Shown piece by piece: positions 36,366-44,219 of a stretch of 64,000 bases of DNA (the first letter of the stretch is position 1; every line of letters starts with the position of its first letter). A program made the position numbers and the translations under genes. The stretch is from contig NZ_WTYN01000001.1 of the NCBI RefSeq assembly GCF_009827535.1, positions 806,001-870,000 of the forward strand. Reading direction: 5' to 3'. The notes below the pieces were generated by a model. It had not been told where the DNA came from, did not search any database, and saw nothing but the letters and a program-made list of their open reading frames with translations. Origin of the DNA: Qipengyuania oceanensis. Its GTDB lineage: Bacteria; Pseudomonadota; Alphaproteobacteria; Sphingomonadales; Sphingomonadaceae.

Positions 36366-37844
36366 ATGCAAACCGGAACACTCGTTACCCTCGCCCTCTA
36401 CTTCATCCTGATGATCGGCATCGGGCTCTTCGCCTGGCGCAAGTCGACCGACACGAGCGAAGGCTACATGCTCGCCGGGCGCAACCTGTCGCCCGGCGTC
36501 GCTGCCCTCAGCGCCGGCGCTTCCGACATGAGCGGCTGGCTCCTGCTCGGCCTGCCGGGCGCGCTCTATGCGAGCGGCCTGGTCGAGGCGTGGATCGCGA
36601 TCGGCCTTTTCGCAGGGGCGATCGCCAACTGGGTCATCGTCGCCCCGCGCCTGCGCCAGCAGACGGAAGAGCTCGGCAATGCGCTGACCATTCCCGAATT
36701 CCTGGCCAATCGCTTTCCCGACAAGGCGGTTGCACTGCGGGTCATTTCCGCGATCGTCATCGTGCTGTTCTTCACCGTGTACACGGCCGCAGGGCTGGTC
36801 GGCGGCGGCAAGCTGTTCGAGACGGCCTTCGCCGGAATCCTGCCCAACGTTGCGATGAGCGATTACATGCTCGGCATCTGGATCACGGCGGGCGTCGTCC
36901 TTGCCTACACCATGGTCGGCGGGTTCCTCGCGGTGAGCCTTACCGACTTCGTGCAAGGCTGCATCATGGTTGTCGCACTGGTGCTGATGCCGCTCGTGGT
37001 GATGTTCGGCGAAGGCGGTAGCGCAGGCGGATCGATCCTGGCGGTCGCGGCCGAGCAACCCGGCTTCCTCAGCCTGACCGAAGGGCTGACTTTCCTCGGC
37101 TTCGTCAGCGCGGTGACCTGGGGACTCGGCTATTTCGGGCAGCCGCACATCATCGTGCGCTTCATGGCGATCCGCAGCGTCGCCGACGTGGCTACCGCCC
37201 GCAACATCGGCCTGACGTGGATGGCGGTGTCGGTGATCGGTGCAGTCGGCCTCGGCATCGCCGGCCGCGCCTACGCCATGCGCAACGGCCTGGTGGTCGA
37301 GGATCCGGAGACGATCTTTATCGTGCTGTCCGAACTCCTGTTCCATCCGCTCATCACCGGCTTCCTCTTTGCCGCGCTGCTCGCCGCGATCATGTCGACG
37401 ATCAGCTCGCAGCTGCTGGTTTCGTCCAGCTCGCTGACCGAGGATTTCTACCGCCTGTTCCTGCGCCAGAATGCCAGCGAGCGCGAGGCGGTGAACGTCG
37501 GGCGCGTGTGCGTCGCACTGGTCGCGCTCGCCGCCATCGTCATCGCGCAGGATCCCGAGAGCGAAGTTCTCGGCCTCGTGTCCAACGCCTGGGCCGGTTT
37601 CGGTGCGGCTTTCGGCCCGCTGATTGTGCTGTCGCTGACCTGGGACCGGATGACCGGCACCGGCGCCGTCGCAGGACTGGTTACCGGCGCGGTGGTGGTT
37701 GCGCTGTGGATCGCGCTGGGCTGGAACGCGGATTTCGTCGGTGGCCGTGGTCTTTACGAGATCGTGCCGGGCTTCATCGCGGCGTGGCTGGCGATCTGGC
37801 TGGTCAGCAAGGCAACCTATCGGCACAAGGTCGCGACAGCTTAG
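36366..37844 (+). CDS. putP: Sodium/proline symporter
   Basis: A 492-residue inner-membrane symporter of the SSS family, importing proline with sodium. About 13 helices are visible, with the conserved SAGASDMSGWLLLGLPGALY, YTAAGLVGGGKLFE, and FLFAALLAAIMSTISSQLLV followed by SSSSLTEDFYR, as in PutP. Residues YTMVGGFLAVSLTDFVQG fit the sodium-site region. ATG at 36366 is the start. The downstream gamma-glutamyltransferase (11 bases on) may feed amino acids for uptake. Confidence 0.95.
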   Translation: MQTGTLVTLALYFILMIGIGLFAWRKSTDTSEGYMLAGRNLSPGVAALSAGASDMSGWLLLGLPGALYASGLVEAWIAIGLFAGAIANWVIVAPRLRQQTEELGNALTIPEFLANRFPDKAVALRVISAIVIVLFFTVYTAAGLVGGGKLFETAFAGILPNVAMSDYMLGIWITAGVVLAYTMVGGFLAVSLTDFVQGCIMVVALVLMPLVVMFGEGGSAGGSILAVAAEQPGFLSLTEGLTFLGFVSAVTWGLGYFGQPHIIVRFMAIRSVADVATARNIGLTWMAVSVIGAVGLGIAGRAYAMRNGLVVEDPETIFIVLSELLFHPLITGFLFAALLAAIMSTISSQLLVSSSSLTEDFYRLFLRQNASEREAVNVGRVCVALVALAAIVIAQDPESEVLGLVSNAWAGFGAAFGPLIVLSLTWDRMTGTGAVAGLVTGAVVVALWIALGWNADFVGGRGLYEIVPGFIAAWLAIWLVSKATYRHKVATA

Positions 37845-37855
37845 GAGATCTGCCC

Positions 37856-39646
37856 ATGAACCGGATTCTGGCCGCTATCGGTCTCGCCAGCCTCGCCCTG
37901 CCCGTCGCAGCACAGGAGCAAGCCGGCAAGGAGGCGCTGCCGCCGGTCGACCAGCAGATCGGAGCCGGTGGACGGCCAGTCGGCGCGAGCTGGAGCCGAA
38001 GCCCCGTCATCGCGCAGCACGGCATGGCGGCGACCGAACAGCCGCTGGCGACGCAAGTCGCGCTCGACATCCTGAAAGCCGGCGGAACCGCAGTGGACGC
38101 GGCAATCGCGGCCAATGCCGCGATGGGCCTGATGCATCCGACCGGCAACGGCATTGGCGGCGACCTGTTCGCGATCATCTACGATCCGGCGACCCAGCAA
38201 CTCTACGGGATCAACGGCTCGGGCCGCTCCCCGAAGGGCCAGACTCTCGACCAGCTGAAAGCCAAGCTCGGCGATGCCGATGCCCTGCCCTCGGTCGGCG
38301 CGCTTCCCGTCACCATCCCCGGCACGATCGATGCCTGGTTCACGATGCACGGCAGGTTCGGCAAGCTGCCGATGGACCGCCTGCTCGCGCCGACGGTGAC
38401 CTATGCCCGCGATGGATTTCCGGTATCGCCGGTCGTGGCCGCCTATCTCGCCGGAAACCTGCGTGCGTTCGAACGGATGTCCGACCAGTTCGACTTCACC
38501 AATGCGCGGGCGACATGGTTTGCCGATGGCGAGGCGCCGAAGGCGGGCGAGATCTTCAAGAACCCCGATCTTGCACGAACTCTCCAGAGCATCGGCGCAT
38601 CGGGTCGCGATGCCTTCTACGACGGCGAGCTGACCGACCGGATGGTCGATTATCTCCGGGCGCAGGGCTCGGCCTTCACGCGTGCCGACTTCGCAGCACA
38701 CCGTAGCGAATGGGTCGAGCCGGCCTGCGCCGCCTATCGCAAAGGGTTCGAGCTGTGCGAACTGCCGCCCAACGGCCAGGGATTTGCCGCCCTGCAAATG
38801 GTCAATATCCTCAAGAACGTCGATCTGGCGCAATGGGAGCGCGGCAGCCCCGAGGCGATGCACTTCATGGTCGAGGCCAAGCGCCTGGCGTACGAGGATG
38901 TCGCACGCTTCTACGCCGATCCCGATTTCGCCAGCTTTCCGCTCGATCTCCTCTCCGAAAGTTACGGCAAGGCCCGATTCGCGCTGATCGACAGGACGCG
39001 GGCCAACCCCGAATTCGGACCTGGAGAACCCAAGCTGGAGGGGCCGGGCGATACGACCTATCTCACCGTGGTTGACGGCACGGGGATGATGGTCAGCCTC
39101 ATCCAGTCGAATTATCGCGGCATGGGGAGCGGGCTCACCGCGCCGGGGACCGGCTTCATGTTCCAGGATCGGGGCGAGCTTTACAGTCTCGATCCGGCGC
39201 ATCCCAATGCCTATGCTCCGGCCAAGCGACCGTTCCAGACCATCATCCCCGCCTTCGTGAAGAAGGACGGCGAGCCCTACATGACGCTGGGGCTGATGGG
39301 TGGCGGAATGCAGCCGCAGGGCCATGTGCAGGTGCTCGTCAACATCGTCGATTACGGCATGAACCTGCAGGAAGCGGGCGATGCGGCGCGCTTCAATCAC
39401 GATGGCGGACGCCAGCCGACCGAGCCGCTCGAGGGGCCGACCGCCGATCCGCTCGGCACGCTTTACGTCGAGGCCGGCATCCCGGCGGAAACGGTCGAGG
39501 CGCTCCGGGCGCTGGGGCACAAGGTGGTGGTCGATCCGACGGGGGTCCAGTTCGGCGGATACGAAGCGATCGCCCGCGATCCGGAAACCGGCGTCCTGAC
39601 CGGCGCAACCGAAATGCGCAAGGACGGCCAGGCGGCCGGGTACTGA
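37856..39646 (+). CDS. ggt: Gamma-glutamyltransferase, periplasmic
   Basis: Cleaves glutathione and other gamma-glutamyl compounds, or transfers the glutamyl group. The 596-residue precursor has a signal peptide (LAAIGLASLALPVAAQ). Large-subunit motifs are SGGTAVDAAIAANAAM-like (KAGGTAVDAAIAANAAMGLM) and HPTGNGIGGDLFAIIY. The autocatalytic site is GPGDTTYLTVVDGTGMMVSL with the nucleophile Thr, and GLMGGGMQPQGHVQVLVNIV follows. GGAG lies upstream of ATG 37856. It follows putP closely. Confidence 0.95.
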   Translation: MNRILAAIGLASLALPVAAQEQAGKEALPPVDQQIGAGGRPVGASWSRSPVIAQHGMAATEQPLATQVALDILKAGGTAVDAAIAANAAMGLMHPTGNGIGGDLFAIIYDPATQQLYGINGSGRSPKGQTLDQLKAKLGDADALPSVGALPVTIPGTIDAWFTMHGRFGKLPMDRLLAPTVTYARDGFPVSPVVAAYLAGNLRAFERMSDQFDFTNARATWFADGEAPKAGEIFKNPDLARTLQSIGASGRDAFYDGELTDRMVDYLRAQGSAFTRADFAAHRSEWVEPACAAYRKGFELCELPPNGQGFAALQMVNILKNVDLAQWERGSPEAMHFMVEAKRLAYEDVARFYADPDFASFPLDLLSESYGKARFALIDRTRANPEFGPGEPKLEGPGDTTYLTVVDGTGMMVSLIQSNYRGMGSGLTAPGTGFMFQDRGELYSLDPAHPNAYAPAKRPFQTIIPAFVKKDGEPYMTLGLMGGGMQPQGHVQVLVNIVDYGMNLQEAGDAARFNHDGGRQPTEPLEGPTADPLGTLYVEAGIPAETVEALRALGHKVVVDPTGVQFGGYEAIARDPETGVLTGATEMRKDGQAAGY

Positions 39647-39657
39647 GGAGAAAGCCG

Positions 39658-40032
39658 ATGGCGAAAATAACCGGGCTCGGCGGCATCTTTTACGTGGTCG
39701 AGGACCCCGAGGCGACGCGCGCATGGTATCGCGACGTCCTCGGCATCGACGGCGAGTACGGACCGCAACTGCCGTGGTCGGAAGAAACCTGCGACAAGCC
39801 CTACTCGCTCATCAGCCATTTTTCCGACGACACCTATCTCAATCCGGGAACGGCGGGCTTCATGATCAATCTGCGGGTCGATGATCTCGACGGTTTCGTC
39901 GCGGAGCTCGCCGCCAAGGGGATCGAGGTTCTCGACACGGCAGACGAAGGCTACGGAAAGTTCGCCTGGCTGCTCGATCCCAACGGGGTCAAGATCGAAC
40001 TCTGGGAACAGTGCGCGCCGCCGCCTTCGTGA
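39658..40032 (+). CDS. VOC (glyoxalase-fold) family protein
   Basis: A 124-residue VOC protein: GLGGIFYVVEDPEATRAWYR then DVLGIDGEYGPQL and a C-terminal module FMINLRVDDLDGFVAELAAK with KFAWLLDPNGVKIELWE. The final Glu in IELWE is the usual metal ligand of the second beta-alpha-beta unit; the N-terminal unit lacks the first His. Function is unknown. It is 11 bases after ggt, probably the same transcript. Confidence 0.88.
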   Translation: MAKITGLGGIFYVVEDPEATRAWYRDVLGIDGEYGPQLPWSEETCDKPYSLISHFSDDTYLNPGTAGFMINLRVDDLDGFVAELAAKGIEVLDTADEGYGKFAWLLDPNGVKIELWEQCAPPPS

Positions 40033-40058
40033 TGCTTGCAGATGAAGGAGGGCGCCGG

Positions 40059-40075
40059 TTAGCATTGCGTTAACC
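40059..40075 (+). promoter_or_regulatory. CtrA-like box (TTAG-N7-TTAACC)
   Basis: One mismatch from TTAA-N7-TTAAC, 21 bases before the ATG of the extensin-like gene. The distance to the ATG is like that of the similar box at 21006-21022. Confidence 0.4.
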
Positions 40076-40096
40076 ATCCTTGGCGAAACTGGCCGC

Positions 40097-40786
40097 ATGA
40101 CCCGATTGCTCGCCACGGCCCTACTGTCCTTCGCTCTCGCATCCTGCGGGGCCGTGCCTGAAGGTCGTCAGGCCCAGCGCCCGGCGGCAACGCAGGCGCG
40201 TATGCCGACCGCCACTGCACCGATTTCCCGACCGAGCCAGGATACTCAGATGTGTTTGGCGACGCTGGGAGCGAGCGGCGCTCGCTTCGAGCCGCTGCCC
40301 GACCGCTATCTCGGCCCAGGGTGCCACCAGCTCGGCACCGTCAAGCTCGAGCGACTATCCTCGGACGCAGACCGGATCGAGCTCAGCAGCCTCGGCCCGC
40401 TGTCCTGCCCCGTCGCCAACACACTGGCAGGCTGGGTTCGCTTCGGCGTAGACCGGGCCGCGCGCCAGTATCTCGGTAGCGGCATTGCGCGGATCGAGAC
40501 GATGGGCAGCTATTCCTGCCGCAATGTCGCGGGATCCTCGCGCCTGTCCGCCCATGCCACGGCCGAAGCCGTCGACATCGCCGCTTTCCTGCTCGAGGAC
40601 GGTCGGCGGGTCAGCGTCAAGCAGGACTGGAGTGAGGGATCGAGCGCAGAACAATCGTTCCTTCGCGTTGTTCACCAGAGCGCCTGCAAGCGCTTCGGCA
40701 CGGTCCTCGGCCCGGATTACAATGCTGCCCATGCCGATCATCTCCATGTCGAGAGAACGGGGCAGGGAAAGAGCTTCTGTCGCTGA
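40097..40786 (+). CDS. Extensin-like (DUF) lipoprotein, probable peptidoglycan enzyme
   Basis: A 229-residue lipoprotein (LLATALLSFALASCGAVP, lipobox LASC) with the bacterial extensin-like C-terminal domain, which has a LAS/DD-carboxypeptidase-type fold. Likely metal and catalytic residues are in SSRLSAHATAEAVDIAAF and NAAHADHLHVERTGQG. Cys residues at several places (SCGAV, GPGCHQ, LSCPV, YSCRN, SACKR) may form disulfides in the periplasm. It probably trims or binds cell-wall peptides; activity is not shown. A CtrA-like box precedes it. Confidence 0.85.
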   Translation: MTRLLATALLSFALASCGAVPEGRQAQRPAATQARMPTATAPISRPSQDTQMCLATLGASGARFEPLPDRYLGPGCHQLGTVKLERLSSDADRIELSSLGPLSCPVANTLAGWVRFGVDRAARQYLGSGIARIETMGSYSCRNVAGSSRLSAHATAEAVDIAAFLLEDGRRVSVKQDWSEGSSAEQSFLRVVHQSACKRFGTVLGPDYNAAHADHLHVERTGQGKSFCR

Positions 40787-40834
40787 GCGGTCTTGTACCC
40801 GAAGAGCTCGTGCAGGCGACATCGACCCGATCGC

Positions 40835-41440
40835 CTACCCCAGACCGGCTTCCAGTTGCAGCCGGACGGCATCCGCCGGATGGTTGGCGCCCAGCTTGGT
40901 CATCATGTTCGCACGGTGGATCTCGACGGTGCGCGGGCTGATCGCCAGTTCGCGCGCGATGGCCTTGTTGCTGCTCCCGCGGCTGAGCCAGTCGAGCACC
41001 TCGCGCTCGCGATTGGACAGCGTCGAGATGCGGCTGCGCGCCTCGATCATCCGCTGGCGCGCCGCTGCATAGGCCTCCGCTTCGGCCGCGATATTGTCGA
41101 GAACGCGCGAGAGATAGTTCGCGTCGATCGGCAGCGAGAGATAGTCGAGCGCCCCGGCCTTGATCGCATCTACGACCCGACCGGTTTCCGGCGACGTATC
41201 CATCGCCAGCACCGGCAGGCCGACGTCGTGATCGGCCAGGCTGCGGATCACGTCGTGCAGGCCGAAATAGGTCGGCTCGTCGCGCAGCAGCAGGATGCCG
41301 TCGCGCGGCGGCCGCTCGACCAGTTCGGCGATGTCGGCATAGACTTCGGCGTGGTGACCGAGATCGAAGACCATCCGCGCAAGCTCGCCTCGCGTGCGAG
41401 TCGATCGGTCGACGATGTGAAGCGTTGTCCTGGTGTCCAT
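40835..41440 (-). CDS. FixJ/LuxR-type regulator with degenerate receiver
   Basis: A 201-residue regulator. Residues 1-125 fold like a receiver but lack the key residues: the N-terminal acidic pair reads VDRS instead of VDDD, the beta-3 end reads ILLLRDEP with Leu at the usual phospho-Asp position, and the conserved Lys-Pro reads SLP. Residues 135-195 are an intact LuxR helix-turn-helix (LSNREREVLDWLSRGSSNKA then IARELAISPRTVEIHRANMM). It probably works without phosphorylation. It is downstream of the Anbu operon, with a 184-base gap. Confidence 0.9.
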   Translation of the reverse strand: MDTRTTLHIVDRSTRTRGELARMVFDLGHHAEVYADIAELVERPPRDGILLLRDEPTYFGLHDVIRSLADHDVGLPVLAMDTSPETGRVVDAIKAGALDYLSLPIDANYLSRVLDNIAAEAEAYAAARQRMIEARSRISTLSNREREVLDWLSRGSSNKAIARELAISPRTVEIHRANMMTKLGANHPADAVRLQLEAGLG

Positions 41441-41602
41441 GCGACGCATGCTGCGCGCAAAGCCGGCATGCAATCACGCGCGATTACAACCACTTCAGAC
41501 CCATATTGCGGGAGACCCGCCGCCGTTTCGCGTTGAGCCTTCGTGAAAACCCGTAATCCGGAATGGAGGCAATTTACGCCGTTCTACGCATCCGAAAGAC
41601 TG

Positions 41603-41622
41603 CCTAGGCACCTCCGCCTAGG
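41603..41622. repeat. Paired CCTAGG sites upstream of the regulator
   Basis: Two CCTAGG palindromes separated by 8 bases, in the 184-base gap between the Anbu stop and the regulator start. On the minus strand the sequence continues as CAGTCTTTCGGATGCGTAG. The spacing of about 1.4 turns suits a dimeric LuxR-type factor, so it may be an autoregulatory operator. The rest of 41441-41602 shows nothing clear. Confidence 0.4.
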
Positions 41623-41624
41623 TA

Positions 41625-42371
41625 TTAGTCCTCAGCGTAGAAGCTGTAGTCTGGCAGCGCGTGAAACGCATGGCGCAGCGCATCGGCCCAGGTCGAGGAA
41701 ACCGCCTGGAAATAATGGTCGTCGTGCATGATCCGCCGCTCGTGCGTCGGCTCGAAACCGTCGCGCTCGATTACCAGCAGGTCGAGCGGCAGTCCGACCG
41801 AAAGGTTCGCCTTGAGGGTCGAATCGAAGCTGACCATCAGCAGCTTGACCGCATCCTCGAAGCTCATCGTCTTGTCGTAGCCGCGCAGGATGATCGGGCG
41901 GCCGTACTTGGTCTCGCCGATCTGGAAGAACGGCGTGTCGAAGCTCGCCTCGATGAAATTGCCTTCGGGGTAGATCAGGAACAGGCGCGGCTCCATCCCC
42001 TTGATCTGGCCGGCGAGGATGATCGAGGCGGTGAAGCGCCCCCTGCCCTTCACGCCATTGCTTTCCTGGGTCTGCTTGACCGTCTCGCGCAGCAGCTTGC
42101 CGATTTCGGTCGCGACCTGAAACATGGTGTCGGCCTTCAGCAGCGTATTGTCGCGGTCTTCCGGGGCCTTGGTCCGCTCCTCCAGCTGGCTGATCACCGC
42201 CTGCGTGGTGGCGAGATTGCCGGCGGTCATGACCGAGATGATCCGCTCTCCCGGCACCTTCCAGTAGAACATCTTGCGGAATACCGAGATGTTGTCGACG
42301 CCCGAGTTCGTCCGGGTATCGCTCATCATCACGAGGCCCTTGTCGAGCACCATTCCCACGCAATAGGTCAT
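41625..42371 (-). CDS. Anbu-type proteasome-like peptidase
   Basis: A 248-residue Ntn-hydrolase of the Anbu (ancestral beta subunit) family. MTYCVGMVLDKGLVMMSDTR places Thr2 as nucleophile after Met removal, with Asp18 and Lys33 (SVFRKMF) completing the proteasome-type site; GNLATTQAVISQLEER and FDSTLKANLSVGLPLDLLVI are also conserved. Anbu forms helical or ring assemblies in other bacteria; the substrate is unknown. It is last in an operon with transglutaminase, alpha-E and ATP-grasp genes, as in many genomes. Confidence 0.94.
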   Translation of the reverse strand: MTYCVGMVLDKGLVMMSDTRTNSGVDNISVFRKMFYWKVPGERIISVMTAGNLATTQAVISQLEERTKAPEDRDNTLLKADTMFQVATEIGKLLRETVKQTQESNGVKGRGRFTASIILAGQIKGMEPRLFLIYPEGNFIEASFDTPFFQIGETKYGRPIILRGYDKTMSFEDAVKLLMVSFDSTLKANLSVGLPLDLLVIERDGFEPTHERRIMHDDHYFQAVSSTWADALRHAFHALPDYSFYAED

Positions 42372-42444
42372 TCTCTCTCCGTTCGTCCGGCTGGCGCGAA
42401 GTGGCGCGCCTCGCGGGCGCTGCCAAGTCCCTGCCGTCAATTCT

Positions 42445-43254
42445 TCACTGTTGTTGCTGTTCCACCGCGACGTCCACCTTGAGGGCCTGGGTGGTGGTTC
42501 CGAAGCTGATGCCGGTAATCGGTGCGGCATCGCGGTAGTCGCGGCCGGTCGCCACGCGGACATAGCGGGCATCCGGGCTGATCCCGTTCGAAATGTCGAA
42601 CCCGACCCAGCCCAACCCCTCGATGAAAGCTTCCGCCCAGGCGTGAGTCGCTTCCTGGTCGATCCGGTCGTTCATCATCAGGTAGCCGCTGACGTAGCGG
42701 GCCGGACAGTCCAGCAACCGCGCAGCGCCGACAAAGATATGCGCATGGTCCTGGCATACGCCGGCGCCCTGCTCGACAGCCTCTTCGGCGGTCGTCCCGA
42801 CGTGAGTGGCGCCGACCTTGTATTCGACTTGGGCGAGCACGCCCGCGGACAGGAGATGCAACTGTTCCAGCTTGTCGCTGGTGTTCTTCTCGATGTCGCG
42901 GACCAGCGACCGGATGACCGGTCCCGGCCTCGTCAGCGGGGTCTGGCCGAGAAAGCTCCACAAGGGCATGTGGCCCGAATGGCGCCCGATCACGCCGGCA
43001 TTGTCCTCGGTATCGACGATCCCGTGGCAGGTGACGACCACTTCGGTCGCCTCCGGTTCGGCCGAAACGAGCGTGACGGTGTTGAAATGCTGGTCGTCGT
43101 AGCTGAGTTCGGGCGACGCGTTCTCGTACTCCATCGCCCATTCGACGATCTCCTGCCCCTGCGTGTGCTTGGGGGTCAGGCGCAGGCGCTGGAGAGCGTG
43201 CACGACCGGCTTCGAATAGGTGTAGCGCGTGGTATGGCGGATCGCGAGTCTCAT
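42445..43254 (-). CDS. Transglutaminase-like cysteine peptidase (Anbu operon)
   Basis: A 269-residue protein of the bacterial transglutaminase family. It has the N-terminal domain AIRHTTRYTYSKPVVHALQR that precedes these enzymes, and the catalytic triad Cys167 (QGAGVCQDHAHIFVGA), His204 (QEATHAWAEAFIEGLG) and Asp220 (GWVGFDISNG). It lacks a signal peptide, so it acts in the cytosol. The family either cleaves or forms amide bonds. ATG at 43254 is 4 bases after the alpha-E stop. The C-terminus is Gln-rich (VEQQQQ). Confidence 0.93.
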   Translation of the reverse strand: MRLAIRHTTRYTYSKPVVHALQRLRLTPKHTQGQEIVEWAMEYENASPELSYDDQHFNTVTLVSAEPEATEVVVTCHGIVDTEDNAGVIGRHSGHMPLWSFLGQTPLTRPGPVIRSLVRDIEKNTSDKLEQLHLLSAGVLAQVEYKVGATHVGTTAEEAVEQGAGVCQDHAHIFVGAARLLDCPARYVSGYLMMNDRIDQEATHAWAEAFIEGLGWVGFDISNGISPDARYVRVATGRDYRDAAPITGISFGTTTQALKVDVAVEQQQQ

Positions 43255-43258
43255 AGGG

Positions 43259-44203
43259 TCAGGCCAGAAATCTGTAATCGTCCGAGATCGCCTGGGCGAT
43301 CGCGGCGTTGCTGCGGTTGAATTCCACCAGGAACTGGTGAAGCCCGGTCTCGAAAATCTCCTCGACGTCGACATCGGACAGGCGGATGTCGGCTTCGCGC
43401 ATCAACTCGTTGGACCTGCCTTCGCGGCCGTGAAGCTTGGCAAGCGCGGCGAGGTTTTCTCGCAAGGCTGAATGGCAGAAGGCGAGACTGCGCGGAAACC
43501 GGTCGTCGAGCACGAGGAATTCGACGATATGCCGGGCATCGATCTGCCCGCCGTGGATATAGCGATAGGCTCGGTCGCCGGACACCGAGCGCAGGATATT
43601 GTCCCACTGGCCCGTATCGAGGCTGGAGCCGACGTAGGACAGCGAAGGCAGCAGCAGGTAATACTTGATGTCTAGGATGCGCGCGATGCTGTCCGCCCGC
43701 TCGAGATACGTGCCTGCGCGGGCAAAGTGGAACGTCTCGTCACGCAGCAAGGTGCCGGCCATCGCGCCGTGGGCGAGCGTTCCGGCCTGCCGAACCATCG
43801 CCACCACTTCGCCGACGTTGTTCTGCGTGACCGGCTTCGCGACCGCGTCCTCGATCTGCATCCAGCTTTCGTTGATCGCTTCCCACAATTCGCCACTGAT
43901 GACACTTCGGGCGAGCCGCGCATTGTTGCGGACCAAGCCGAGCATTTCGCGCACGCTTGCAGGATTGCTCTTGTCGCGAAGCAGGAAGTTCCACGCCTGC
44001 AGGCCGGTATAGGTGCCATGCCGGTTCTCGTAGCCGGCGCGCTGGCCGGACGTCTCGATGACCGACCGCCATTCTTCCTCGGCGGTGACGAGGTCGCGCG
44101 TCAGCGACATCCGCAGCCCTGCGTCGATCAGCCGCGCGGTGTTTTCCGACCGCTCGAGATAGCGGAACATCCAGAACAGGCCGTTGGCAGTCCGACCTAG
44201 CAT
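43259..44203 (-). CDS. Alpha-E domain protein (DUF403)
   Basis: A 314-residue all-helical alpha-E protein: MLGRTANGLFWMFRYLERSE (with the conserved RYLERSENTARL), GELWEAINESW, FARAGTYLERADSIARILDI and a C-terminal ADIRLSDVDVEEIFETGLHQ. Its function is unknown. It occurs next to circularly permuted ATP-grasp and transglutaminase genes in predicted peptide-synthesis operons, and may bind their peptide or tRNA-like partner. It begins 16 bases after the ATP-grasp stop. Confidence 0.93.
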   Translation of the reverse strand: MLGRTANGLFWMFRYLERSENTARLIDAGLRMSLTRDLVTAEEEWRSVIETSGQRAGYENRHGTYTGLQAWNFLLRDKSNPASVREMLGLVRNNARLARSVISGELWEAINESWMQIEDAVAKPVTQNNVGEVVAMVRQAGTLAHGAMAGTLLRDETFHFARAGTYLERADSIARILDIKYYLLLPSLSYVGSSLDTGQWDNILRSVSGDRAYRYIHGGQIDARHIVEFLVLDDRFPRSLAFCHSALRENLAALAKLHGREGRSNELMREADIRLSDVDVEEIFETGLHQFLVEFNRSNAAIAQAISDDYRFLA

Positions 44204-44219
44204 GGCGTTTCCCCTGCCA

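Noticed and set aside
34157-36367. A 736-codon open frame antisense to typA
   Set aside because: No motif, and typA is unmistakable on the plus strand.
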